A DNA stretch of 20,346 nucleotides. It comes from Pelargonium cotyledonis (lineage: Eukaryota > Streptophyta > Magnoliopsida > Geraniales > Geraniaceae). Below the pieces are notes generated by a model. The model saw only the letters and a list, made by a program, of their open reading frames with translations, had not been told where the DNA came from and made no database searches. Of the stretch, positions 9,001 to 20,237 are shown piece by piece. A program made the position numbers and the translations under genes. The stretch is from NCBI GenBank assembly GCA_036897625.1, contig JAYMTA010001369.1, positions 1 to 20,346 on the forward strand, given 5' to 3'. Position 1 is the stretch's first letter. Each line of letters starts with the position of its first letter.

Positions 9001-11664
9001 TCAAAATTCAATCTTAGAAAAAAAGAAAAACAAAAGAAGTTGTACATTTTCTTTTCATAAACTTATAAACCAAAATCAATACACACCCAGCTTGTTATGG
9101 AAGCCACTAAATTTTGGTTAACATTTGATGGGAAATTAAGGAAAAACCTTCAAAAGTAATTCTTTACACCAGAAATAACCACACTTAATTTGAAATCATA
9201 TCATCATGTATACAAATATAAAATACAATTACAGAGTAAGTAGGATATGTCACGTGCTTAGAGAAAGAGGAAGCAGAATTATAAGAAGTATTACAAACTC
9301 AGTTCAATTCAATAAGCAGTTAAACACAAATTACCATGAACATAGGCGATCATTCTATTGACCAGTAACTTAACTCAATCTAAAAAATGTAAATTTCTGG
9401 TGATCTTATAGATGTCAAGACAGAATGACTCAGTTTGTTGGATAATCAGCCATTACTATGCACGACATGACAGATAGAAGTTAACTTAGTAGAATATCTT
9501 TTCCTATATTAGATACACATTAATTATACATCCTCTGTAATAAGAATTGAATTTCAAAAATTTATCAACTTGTCTTTCAGTGTATGCAATTACTTCCAAA
9601 CCATTGTTTATTCTGTTTAGATAGCTACACCTCATCTCTATTCCATAGCACGATATCAACCAATATTTTACTTAAATAATTGATATTATTATCCTTCATT
9701 AACTGATGAGAAGAAGTCAAAGCATAAGATCATATTTCAACTGACCAAATAACTGTTTTGTTGTATTTAGGAATAATTTAAAAAGAAAATAAACCATCAC
9801 AAGTTCACAACTGATTCAGCTTACCACCACGATCGCGGAACACTTGAGAGAAACAAACATCCCCAGCTCGACGCATGTGATCCTAATAATTAAATAACAT
9901 AATGAGCATCCAATTCTTTATGAAACTTTAACTAATTAAAGACTGAGAAAGTGCATAAACGTCAAAACACATGCATGTAAAGTAAACATACATGGTTGCA
10001 CCCTTAGTAAATTTGATAAGACAGAAAGTATCATGTTCACCTTCAGGTCTTGCCATGAGGCAGAAGGAGGTAACCCAGTGACTAAAACTGAAATAAAAAG
10101 AAATATACACAAGATCAATCCACAGATGCATACATATTATACATATGCACCATCAAAGTATACCAGATACAGAAAATACCGCGATAATCTGATCGCCTGG
10201 ACAATCCACCTCGTGAACCATTACTACCGCTATAGCTGCTATAGCGATCCACAGATGATGAATGGCCCCGACCACCATGTGCTAGTTCAACCTATGAAAG
10301 ATGTAGCCAGAGAATTAAATGTAAGAAACAATAATAGAATAAAACTGAGTAAAAGATAAATCATTCAAGCAAAACAACGAGACATCAAAAGATGGGAAGA
10401 GCCAAGGATACTAACTCGTAAACGATACCCATCAAAGTCACAGCCATCCCGACCGTGAATTGCATCTTCAGCATCACGAGAATCTTCATACTGTGGAACA
10501 AGAATTAATAAAACTTGTGTGATGAATGAGAACAAGCTATAGAGAGAACCACAGAGAAACCACAAATGCACAAAACATTTTTCTACATTAAGTTCTAAGC
10601 CAACATAAGTTATGAAATTCAAAAAAAATTGAACTCACCTCAACAAAAGCATAACCAGGGGGTCTTGGAGGAATCTTCAAATCAATGTCAACGATTGGCC
10701 CATACTGTAAAAAGTAAACCAATTAATATGGTGAAAAATACGCAGTAGTCTATCAACCCTGAGTACTGTAGCTAATCAAATCACCCAAAAAAAAATGACA
10801 ACCAGAATGTTGGCTCTACAAAAGTACACTAGTGTGAATGGAAATTTGAAAATATAAATGCACATGTACATTTAGATTCCACAATGTTTATCATTTCTGC
10901 CTAGCAAATCACTGGGTTTTTCAAAATACATAATCTCGGAGCAAACAGAATTCTATACTGATTCCACAAATTTATGTACTTTTTATAAAAGTGGATTTCA
11001 TAAAACCAGAATCTTCATTAAAAAAAATATGAAATAAATGATTTTTTTTTCATGTTTGGGTGAATCTGACTTCCAAACCAGATAATGAGAGGTAGTAGTT
11101 TATCAAACAAAACATTTTGCTCAAATTCTTTTATTTGTCCATCAAATTAAACCAAACGGGCTGTACAGGTAACAGAACTAATAAAAAATCCTTCAAAACT
11201 AATTAATACTCACTCTGTCCCTTTTGTCCCAAAATAAGTGTCCTCTATACTTCAAAAAAGTTAGTTATGCATGAATTACCAATAGTATAATGAGTTACTT
11301 CGTATTCCTTAAGTTTTTTTCGACGCATGTTCATGATAATACAAGATGAAATGTGCAGCACTACCTAACTTCTCCTAAAACTTCTCAACAAGCAAGACTC
11401 TCATCAATTACAAATGGCATACTACACTATAAAGTATAAACCCTAAGATTCAACAACACAACATATCAATCAAGTTAGCATACTTCCTCGGAATTTCATA
11501 TAAGCAATTCATCAAATAATTTCACTAGCTAACATAACAGAAGAAAAAAAAAATTAAAGAGCAGTAAAAATCCAAACCTTGTCAAACAAACTCTCCACTT
11601 CTCTCATGCGAACATCTCCAGGCAGATTCCCAACGTAAATTGTGCGGCTACCACGGCGAGTCAT
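6006..11664 (-). CDS. SR30: SR30-type serine/arginine-rich splicing factor (12 coding exons, 290 aa)
   Basis: This is a nuclear ASF/SF2-like pre-mRNA splicing regulator. Coding exons, high to low coordinate: 11578-11664, 10639-10704, 10416-10490, 10180-10291, 10041-10087, 9825-9882, 8868-8917, 8722-8778, 8526-8632, 8331-8414, 6147-6228, 6006-6053; total 873 nt. RRM1 spans about residues 7-80, with TIYVGNLP at 8-15 and [11 protein letters not shown] at 43-53. A Ser/Gly-rich hinge follows. Pseudo-RRM2 covers about 113-185 and carries the invariant SWQDLKD at 124-130. The RS tail runs from about 189. From memory, [20 protein letters not shown] (30-49) is identical to Arabidopsis SR30, favouring SR30 over SR34. 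Arabidopsis SR30 is 268 aa. Exon 11 is the uncertain part: the model needs a GAG acceptor eight bases past a CAG, and using the CAG gives a 249-aa protein. Confidence 0.9.
6229..8330 (-). other. 2.1-kb intron of SR30 before its last two exons
   Basis: This is by far the longest intron in the gene; most others are 89-221 nt. I see no further coding exon with RS character and no transposon protein. It holds a perfect 12-bp hairpin at 8174-8206. In Arabidopsis SR30, as I recall, a long late intron is the site of alternative 3' splice choice that makes a nuclear-retained, premature-stop mRNA. The size and place here fit that arrangement. The cryptic acceptor itself could not be identified by eye. 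Confidence 0.6.
8174..8206. repeat. Perfect 12-bp inverted repeat with 9-nt loop, in SR30 intron
   Basis: The arms CAACATGTCCAG (8174-8185) and CTGGACATGTTG (8195-8206) are exact reverse complements, separated by 9 nt. In SR30 pre-mRNA they would form a stable stem near the 5' end of the long intron, about 125 nt after its donor. Confidence 0.9.
8918..9824 (-). other. 907-nt intron of SR30 within the pseudo-RRM2 region
   Basis: The stretch is flanked by clean GT-AG sites (exons 6 and 7 join in phase at Gly149). It is AT-rich, with no recognisable gene, repeat array or transposon. Confidence 0.6.
10705..11577 (-). other. 873-nt first coding-region intron of SR30
   Basis: It separates the exon ending in SLFDK from the exon starting YGPIVD, a conserved break in RRM1 of this family. 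It is AT-rich and carries a Stowaway-like fragment near 11206-11260. No other gene is seen. Confidence 0.7.
11206..11260. mobile_element. Stowaway-like MITE end (Tc1/Mariner type), fragment
   Basis: TA followed by CTCACTCTGTCCC at 11209-11221, and then GTCCCAAAATAAGTGTCC from 11226, match the well-known plant Stowaway terminus (CTCCCTCCGTCCCAAAATAAGTGTC). The motif appears partly duplicated. I found no opposite terminus in the intron, so this is one end or a degraded copy. Confidence 0.6.
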
Positions 11665-11890
11665 CTTTCCTGATTTCAAATCATAACAACGATAAGAACA
11701 TGCATATACATATATGAAATGGAAAGATTTGAACCTGATTCAATGCCAGATGAGAGTACAGCGCAAAAATTATGAATTTGCAAAATCGAATCAATCTAAT
11801 TGCTTGTGTTTTAGAGGGAATTCAGGAGTTTATGCATGACAATACATGATATATGTAAACATACGAGAAAACTGAAAGGAAATAGCAGAC

Positions 11891-12050
11891 CTTTTTGCGG
11901 TATTCTGGCGCAGAGACGAAGGTTACAGATCGCAGATGAGATTTTGTCGAGATGGAATTTTCTGGAAGCCTCTGGGCTTCGGGAGGATTATAAGATGGTT
12001 TTGGGGAAGTTTCGATTCTCTACTTCCTTTCTCTGACGGTTTTGGGTGGA
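11891..12050 (-). other. Probable 5' leader exon of SR30 with leader intron 11670-11890
   Basis: Upstream of the SR30 ATG an acceptor (AATCAG, ending at 11670) precedes GAAAG-ATG. A donor at 11890-11889 (AAAAAG/GTCTGC) closes an exon of pyrimidine- and C-rich leader character. The outer boundary near 12050 is inferred from the change to AT-rich DNA beyond it. A leader intron is common in plant SR genes. Confidence 0.5.
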
Positions 12051-12059
12051 AGATTTACA

Positions 12060-12900
12060 AGAGCCGTTGATTTCAAGATCACCTATACCTTTTTCTTCTT
12101 TATTTATTTTTTGGAAGATTTTCCAAAATCAAACTAATTTAGGGGTCATTCTTTTGTTTTTATTTTTCTTATAAGCAACAGTAGAATCCGAGCCTCGAAT
12201 CTGAGACATTTGGATAAGAAAATCAATTGTTTCGATGATAGAAATTGAATCAAATTTTATTTTTCTTCATTTTTTTATAAGCAATGGAACATTATACTCG
12301 AAGTAACAATATTTGTCACTCCCCAAAGAGATTGTCATTCTAAACCTCAACCCACAAATTTCACTCCATACGATTCAAAGTGATGTTTTTTTTCTTCATA
12401 CATGATGTTCACGTTGGTTTATAATTTTGATGCATACGAAAAAAAATTACATTTTCTAAAAGCGTTTAAAAATTCATTAAATTATATACATTAACAAAAT
12501 TGTATTGTATGGAATACTAATCGTCCACTGTGTATTGAAAAATACAAAAGTAATTGTACACATTATATGTTAGACTCATAAATGATGCTTGATAATTAAA
12601 TTGTAAGTAGAACGATGATAAAAATAAATGTTTTATGTTTGGATTAGATGACACAGAGAAGTTGCTCAACTTTGCTTGATTTTGAACAAAACACTAACAC
12701 TTTAACTATTTGTGAGACCTTCGATTGCATATGCATATTCATTGCATGCATCCTTCTATTTTTTATTGGTTTACCAGTTTTGTGTAGTGACATGTCTATT
12801 TGAACATATTGGTAATCTCATGAACTTGATCACCATTCACTAGACAAATGAACTATAAACGACGTGTCAAGTTTTTGTTTCTTCTTTTTACTTAGGTTAC
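12060..12900. other. Divergent intergenic region, SR30 side
   Basis: No gene is present. It is AT-rich spacer that should include the SR30 promoter at its left. A double TGCATGCA/CATGCA (RY-type) motif sits at about 12743-12751. No transposon termini were recognised in this part. Confidence 0.5.
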
Positions 12901-12907
12901 GATAGAT

Positions 12908-13012
12908 CATAGACGGATGCAGAGTTGCACTAATGGGGGCAGCTCCCCCTGGTTATGATATAAATAATGTTATAATTTGTCCCGCTAAATAAATGTTCTA
13001 GATCCGTCCCCG
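12908..13012. mobile_element. hAT-like MITE, about 105 bp
   Basis: Terminal inverted repeats are visible. The left end CATAGACGGATGCAGA, compared with the reverse complement of the right end (CGGGGACGGATCTAGA), shares GACGGAT and AGA. Both resemble the CAGGGGCGGATCCAG terminus common to plant hAT elements. GATAGAT flanks both sides (12901-12907 and 13014-13020). Taking one more base gives an 8-bp duplication with one mismatch, the size hAT elements make. It has no coding capacity. Confidence 0.6.
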
Positions 13013-13039
13013 TGATAGATATTTTGAAAGTCCCATTTG

Positions 13040-13316
13040 CACAATAGGATAAGACATGAATTTCTCGGGTGCTCACTAGAGCTTCATACACAGCCCAAGA
13101 CAACAACTTGAGACCCATTGTCGAGGAAATGGATCGGACACGTAGCTTCGGGGAGCTCCTTGGAGCCTCATATAACGGTCCAGGATGGTGCCCTTGGGGA
13201 CCATTCCAATGCCTCGGTAATGGACCACACGCAAGACTTCTAGGAGCTTTGTAAACGATACACGAGCGCAAATATGGACCAGACACAAGGCCTTAAGAAA
13301 CTCCTTCGTGCTCATA
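13040..13316 (-). repeat. Degenerate tandem repeat, units of 61-84 bp
   Basis: On the minus strand, units begin near 13316, 13255, 13174 and 13090. Each starts with a TATGAGGCTC-like block and three of them carry GTGT(C)TGGTCCAT further on: TATGAGCACGAAGGAG, TTACAAAGCTCCTAG, TATGAGGCTCCAAGGAG and TATGAAGCTCTAGTGAG. An open minus-strand frame across them shows the same peptide repeats (VYKAPRS, LYEAPRS, VYEAL), but nothing suggests it is a gene. The region is richer in GC than its flanks. Confidence 0.6.
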
Positions 13317-13660
13317 AAGGGTCGTTTAAGACTCCCAAAAGTTTCAAAACTGAAAGAGAGATTCTCAAAAACATCGTTGTTGGCAAAATGCTTGAAACTC
13401 AGCGCCACACGTCACTTTGTCATTTGTCATTCCGATATATGATTTGCAGGTAGAATAGCCTAACTTTTCATTATTTATTACAAATTCGTACCAAAACCGT
13501 CAAATATTATTCCGAACGGAGACCCAGTTTCCGCCCATGTGCTGTCCGCCGCACGCCAGATTCCGTCTAAAATAAGTAGCTTTAGCGCCCATTGTTTCGC
13601 GAATTGTATCCTCACATTGACAAACCAAACTTGTCTTTCCCCTCCTCCACGCCTTCCCTC
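13317..13660. other. Upstream region of the HIG1-domain gene
   Basis: No gene is seen. The interval after 13480 is less AT-rich and probably holds the core promoter and upstream elements of the gene starting at 13762. Confidence 0.4.
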
Positions 13661-13667
13661 TATAAAA
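13661..13667 (+). promoter_or_regulatory. TATA box of the HIG1-domain gene
   Basis: TATAAAA follows a pyrimidine-rich stretch and lies 95 nt upstream of the ATG. A start of transcription about 30 nt further on would give a leader of about 70 nt, a normal size. No competing TATA lies between it and the ATG. Confidence 0.65.
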
Positions 13668-13761
13668 TCAAAAACTCCTATTTCGCATCCACCAATACCA
13701 CCTCTCGCAATCTTAAAAAACGCTTCCTTTTCCGCCTCCAACTATTTTTTTTTTCTCTGTA

Positions 13762-16076
13762 ATGGCGGAATCTAAAACCTCTATCGAATCTTTGCGCAGA
13801 TGGGTCGTCGACCACAAGCTCCGAGCCGTCGGTAATTTTTTCTTCTCTTTTCATAAAATTTTCTTTTGTTGATTATTATGGGTTTATGATTTGAATCTCT
13901 GATGGTTTGTTTGGTTTTTGTTAGCAGGCACTCTCTGGCTCAGCGGCATAACGGGTTCGGTCGCTTACAATTGGTCTCGACCCAACATGAAAACCAGCGT
14001 CAAGGTCATTCACGCTAGGTAATTTCGTGGATTTATTTTGTTAATACAAGAAAATTTGCTAGATTGTTTGTTGGTGTTTGGTCTCTGCGAATAGTTTGAT
14101 TGATCATTCAATATGCATTATGAGTTTCATAAATTTTGCACATGCCTGAACCTCTACTAATTGATTGCTAAGTGCAAAATATGATACGAAATGAAAGTTA
14201 AATTTTATCAAAAGATAGACTTTAGGACATCATCAAATCGTATAGTATAAAAGATCAATGATGATTATAAAAAATAGCTGGAGAATTAAGTATGTTGGTG
14301 GATCATTTGAAACTTTAAACCTGTTATATATGTTTTGATGTATTTTTGGTGACATTTGAATAAATTTGGGTGAAAATTATGGTGTCTTGTGTGTAATGCC
14401 CAAAATCTAGTTGGTTAATTTTGTTAATTTCGTTTAACTTTGATAAGTTTTTTAAGTTTTGAATCTCAAATTCTTCTATTTGCTTAGTCTATATGCAATG
14501 AAATGGAATTGATATTTTATGATTTAGGGACTTGGGTTTGTTTAGCATGTCCGGATTTGATTGTGTGAAGGTCTATGGTTTAATAAGTTCACATGGTTCG
14601 GTAGAAGCACATGGCTTGTTTTTAAAGCACAAATCAAAAAAATAAAGAACACTGTTTTGTTGAAATAAGTTGGCCAGCATTACTTATCTCTTTCAGTTGC
14701 CACTTGCCAGCAACTCGGGTTGGGGCGAAGATTTTCAATGAGATAAAATGTTTCTGTGGTTTCAATTGTAGCTTTTGATAGGGATAAAAATGTTCTATGG
14801 GAATGAAGTATGACTCACTTGAATAACTAGAAAATATGATGAAATTATTGAATGATTAGATGAGCGAGAAGATAATCAGGACATTGTTCCAGCCAAGTAT
14901 TTGGCCATGTGTTAAATTGTTGATGGCATGCCTAAACTCTGCTTTAGATTTGTGTTCCTAAAATCATGCGGGATTGTGGGTGAATGTTCTTATTTTTGTT
15001 TCTAGTGAATGATTCTAGGAAATTCTGCAGCTGATAGGTAGACTCGATTCAATGTTCACACCGCATTTCATTTTTAGGTTGAGCTGAACGTAACAGAGGC
15101 ACTTCTTATTCATATGTATATGATACAAAGTGAGCAATAGTTTTCTGATGTTCCTCATTGTGTTATCACCATCAAGCTCCAGAGTCTTCTCTAGGTGCTA
15201 TTGTGGAAGCCGAACTACAAGAAGCATTTCTAGTTTACAAAACATCCTTTAAGATACCATTTGGATTATAGTTTTTGGAATGGAATGGGAATGAGAATGA
15301 AATTCTCATTTCAAAGTCATTTTTATGACCAAAAAGTCCTAATACTAACATGAACATTGAGAATATCATTGCCATTCTGATTCTTGAATCGCATTTTGAA
15401 AATTTTTTTTTATATAACGAGTGTGGATTGAAACAGCCCCCAAAGTTATAAAAAAAACTTCACCTTAGATGGCATTGTTAGAGAGAAGGTGGGGAATGGA
15501 GAGATTAAATTTAAGACCTTTTTAGCTGTAATATACTATAAATAATTGGCAACTCAGTTATTATGTCTTATTTACTGTGTTCTAAAAGAGTTGTATTTTT
15601 ATGTTTTATGTGGGCATTAGCTGCTAGAATATGCAGTGTCCATTGCCTTAGTTTTTGCAAGGTCACACAAGAATGAGTGTGGGTTCATGCACTTTTCTTC
15701 ATTCACTTTATATTATGAATCCTAATAGCTGTATTGTTGCTATTCTAAAGCATTTCCAGCTTCTGAACTGTACGGTTTAAGGCTAGTTAGTCAAATTTCA
15801 TTCTTGCCCGAATCTGATCCCTATCGTGCAACATGAATATAAAAAATGCGACACATTTATGTTTTTTGTTCTCTTTTTTGTCCAAGATAACATTGTTTTT
15901 TTTGTTGACTGTTTTTGTCCATTGATTTTGAGTTCAGGCTACACGCTCAAGCTCTTACATTGACTGCATTAGCCGGTGCTGCAATGGTTGAATACTATGA
16001 TCGCCAATATGGATCCAACAGTGCACGCAAAACTGACCATTATGAAAAGTTTACTCCCGTTGAGCGCAAACACTAA
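13762..16076 (+). CDS. HIGD1: HIG1-domain (hypoxia-induced) mitochondrial protein (3 exons, 99 aa)
   Basis: This is a small mitochondrial inner-membrane protein of the HIG1/Rcf1 family, which helps assemble or stabilise respiratory complexes III and IV. Exons are 13762-13831, 13928-14018 and 15938-16076; phases join and give 99 residues. The HIG1 domain covers about residues 8-75. Segment 1 is LWLSGITGSVAYNW (26-39) and segment 2 is ALTLTALAGAAMVEYY (59-74). The loop between them carries the family H-x-R-x3-Q signature (H52, R54, Q58). From memory, the Arabidopsis hypoxia-responsive protein At3g05550 has the same layout and near-identical IHARLHAQALTL. There is a TATA box upstream. Exon 2 has a tandem TAGCAG acceptor; the model uses the second AG. 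A 1.9-kb intron in so small a gene is notable. Hypoxia control is inferred from the family only. Confidence 0.92.
14019..15937 (+). other. 1.9-kb intron 2 of the HIG1-domain gene
   Basis: It is bounded by AG/GTAATT and TTCAG/G sites. It is T-rich on the sense strand as expected for a plant intron and has no coding sequence. A MITE-like segment occurs at about 15255-15400. I looked for box C/D snoRNA patterns: an ATGATGA at about 14259 has no box D partner. Confidence 0.65.
15255..15400. mobile_element. Possible MITE fragment in HIGD1 intron
   Basis: The start CATTTGGATTATAG, followed by TGGAATGGAATGGGAATGAG, is the style of many plant MITE termini that begin with TTTGG and carry GGAATGGAATG. 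An exact 9-bp foldback AATGAGAAT / ATTCTCATT (15290-15298 and 15302-15310) lies inside. The right boundary is a guess and no target duplication was found. Confidence 0.35.
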
Positions 16077-16774
16077 AAGTGGAGCGCTTATATGAACCTT
16101 AGGTAGGCCTGGAACCAACAGAGGTTGTAAACTAATAATACAAGCATGGAAAGTTGAGACATGCACATTGTTTTGTTTCCTCATTTGTCATTCTTTTGGG
16201 GGATTTTATGGGTTTAAGTGTGCACAATTTTGTTCTGTATTCGTGTATTCAGATCTTAAGACTTGTAAATTGAGATTTATATATACAATATAAAAAGAGG
16301 AGGCACACCATTTGAATTGTTTCTGTGGATTCTATGAATGATCTGGTTGCATTCAGCTCCCCAAATTTGTCAGCACTTCATTTCATTGAATTATTTCTGA
16401 TGATTTTGCTCCCAGTACCAGTAGTATTCATTTTGTTCAATTTTAGACTAAATTAGTTTATATATTATATCAGTCAACTAATACACATTTTACTTTTATA
16501 TATATATATTCAATTTAGTTCTTTTAATCTATTTTGTGTCAAATTGGTCCTAGTTTGGTGACCATTTTGAAACAAAATGAATACAAAAATGACCTTCTTG
16601 AAACAAAAGTGGATTAAAGAGGATGAAGTTTTTCTTATGACTTGGTGACCTATTGTGGAGAATAGGTATCAAGGAGAGAAGAGAAACTCATTTTCACTTG
16701 GAGCTCTCTTGTGAAGACTAACTTGAATGAGATATGTGAAACTCTCCCTGAGATCATAGATTTTCTTGAATAGA

Positions 16775-16824
16775 TGTAGAGCTTTTCTCATGACCTTAAT
16801 GTAGAGTTTTTCTCGTGACTTTGT
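16775..16824. repeat. 25-bp tandem duplication
   Basis: Two adjacent units, 16775-16799 and 16800-16824, both begin TGTAGAG and share TTTTCTC-TGAC with few differences. A related phrase (GATGAAGTTTTTCTTATGAC) occurs earlier at about 16622, which suggests a once longer array. Confidence 0.6.
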
Positions 16825-16999
16825 AGACTTTTGTAGAGATTAAGCGTGAAGTTCTCCATCAAAGCTGAGGCGCTTCTCTTAAGAGCCTTTGGGGTCATCA
16901 TGATAGCCTTACTTCATGTGGACATAGAAGGTGTGACAGCAAAATGTTTTGGCCAACCGATAAGTTGAGACAAAATAAGGAGACGACAATCATAGTTGG

Positions 17000-17290
17000 A
17001 TGTCATGACATGATTCTTTAATGTTGTGACTTAGAGGTTGAGTAATTTTAGTCAAACAAAGTTGAATATTCATGGAGAGTATATCACGACATGACCCTCA
17101 ATGCTGCAACATCGAAATTAGCCATTTTGTAAAGCATGTTGAGGATACGTCGTAAGATTTGTTTTCCTTTTCACATGTTTGATATGACAATATCATTCTC
17201 AACACGTCTTTAAATTTCTCTGAGACACACTCGCGATTTTAAGCCCTTCAAACAAGACGTGATATGACGCTCAGAAGCCACGTATTGTTT
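17000..17290. repeat. Degenerate dispersed repeat with CGACATGA...CAATG core
   Basis: Copies at 17000-17035 and 17081-17115 align over about 35 bp with roughly three quarters of bases shared. Weaker relatives lie at about 17181-17215 and 17255-17290 (GTGATATGACGCTCA). The flanks give no element boundaries. Confidence 0.4.
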
Positions 17291-17418
17291 CGTTGTCCGA
17301 CGCCAACACTTGTAACTTCTTAGGTAACATTCAAACCTTTGATGGTGTCAATAATATATATTTTTATTATAAATATTTACTAATCAAATTAAATACAACA
17401 TTATCTGATAAAAGCCCC

Positions 17419-17426
17419 AAACCCTA
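17419..17426 (+). promoter_or_regulatory. Telo-box in RPL22 promoter/leader
   Basis: AAACCCTA lies at the left end of the inferred RPL22 leader. This motif is characteristic of plant ribosomal-protein and translation-factor genes, near the start of transcription. I did not find a clear site II (TGGGCY) element beside it. Confidence 0.7.
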
Positions 17427-17623
17427 GCCTCGTCTGCTGTGTCGCCGCTTCTCTTTTCGCTTCAGCTTCCATAGACGTCACTGCTCTACCGGTACATCCA
17501 TTTTCTTCTCCCTCTGTTTGGCTGCCGAGAAAATGAAACGTGTTTGATAGATTTGCTTTACAGCACCTGAGAGGCTTCGATTGACATTTTCTTTTGATAC
17601 GGTTTTTGCAGAGAGAAACAAAG
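17427..17623 (+). other. RPL22 5' leader with intron (17492-17611)
   Basis: A donor at 17492 (CTACCG/GTACAT) and an acceptor ending at 17611 (TTTTTGCAG) bracket a T-rich intron of 120 nt. The remaining leader exon pieces flank it, the second ending in GAAACAAAG directly before the ATG. Leader introns are frequent in plant ribosomal protein genes. Confidence 0.6.
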
Positions 17624-19385
<1,762 letters not shown>

Positions 19386-20229
19386 AATTTTTCTCCAATT
19401 TGTCCCAAAACCTATTCATATTTTCTTGTTAGAAGATCTTTTCCTATTCAGCATATAGCTTGTGCGTTGAACCTAGTGATAGGGCTTTGTTGATTGAGAG
19501 ATTGTGAATCATTGGAATATTTGAATTTCGGAAATGCAAACACATCTGTTTCAGTATTAGCATGTTCTCACTGCATTTTTGCTACCTATCTGTTGTTTGT
19601 ATACTACCTTGTTGTGGCCTTGGGGTTCATGTCACAGTGTACTATGAACCCAACCTCAACAAGGCAACCATTTTTGTTAAACCTCCCATGTCGGGGATAT
19701 AAGATTCATACCACAATATTCCCGCCTAACCATGCTTAAACACTACATGGCAACCCAAGAATCCAGGAGAAGTTAATCCATTCTTATTCTCATGCTCAAA
19801 GTGATGTCGCTACATTTAGTGATTGTGTCGTGGTCTTGTGACATGGCCAACCTGACCTTGCCCAACTTTAATTTGGAAGTGAATTTCCCCATCCTTGTGA
19901 CAAGATATGCTGCAAAATTGATCCCATACATCCCGTGCTCAAGCCTGCCAAGTTGTGGCCCTAGAGGCCATTCCTTGGCTTCAAGCTCACCAAGTCATGG
20001 TGTTGGAGACCATGCCGCGACATCTTGACCTTCTAGTCCCATTCTCGTCCTCCTACCGAACCTCTCCACGCCTGTGCGCCCATCATCCATGGGAGTTAGG
20101 AAATGGAAAAAACTGCGACACACGAGAAGTCTCTTTCCAAGCCACATAGAGCTCTTCACTACTTCTCAACACTTAATCTTCGTAAGAGGCTAGATGACCT
20201 CAAGGAGAGCTTTTTACCTTCTTCAACAC
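19386..20229. other. RPL22 3' UTR and repeat-like downstream region
   Basis: The first 200 nt or so should be RPL22 3' UTR. After about 19590 the sequence is less AT-rich, has several short open frames on the plus strand with no family resemblance, and includes a phrase (CCATGCCGCGACATCTTGA, about 20010-20028) like the repeat core at 17099-17115. It may belong to the same decayed repeat family. No gene is supported. Confidence 0.4.
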
Positions 20230-20237
20230 TTAGGTTA

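Larger units (their letters stand above)
16077..17400. other. Intergenic region between HIGD1 and RPL22
   Basis: No gene is present. The first 200-250 nt should be HIGD1 3' UTR. An AT dinucleotide run lies at 16497-16510. From about 16600 to 17330 the sequence is less AT-rich and looks like a decayed repeat, with a 25-bp tandem duplication and a recurring CGACATGA...CAATG motif listed separately. No protein-like frame supports a named transposon. Confidence 0.5.

Noticed and set aside
10033-10359. 108-codon plus-strand frame
   Set aside because: It lies antisense across two SR30 exons and an intron, a shadow of the real gene.
12930-13286. 118-codon minus-strand frame with APRS-type peptide repeats
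   Set aside because: The frame follows from the degenerate tandem DNA repeat and runs into the MITE; no conserved domain, start context or splice structure supports a gene.
13478-13741. 87-codon minus-strand frame in the HIGD1 promoter
   Set aside because: It is antisense to the TATA box and leader of HIGD1 and resembles no protein.
14250-14380. Possible box C/D snoRNA in the HIGD1 intron (ATGATGA at about 14259)
   Set aside because: No box D CTGA at suitable distance and no terminal stem.
16441-16640. Possible MITE around the AT run (ACTAAATT at 16447 and AATTTAGT at 16512)
   Set aside because: Inverted matches are only 8 bp in AT-rich DNA and no target duplication is visible.
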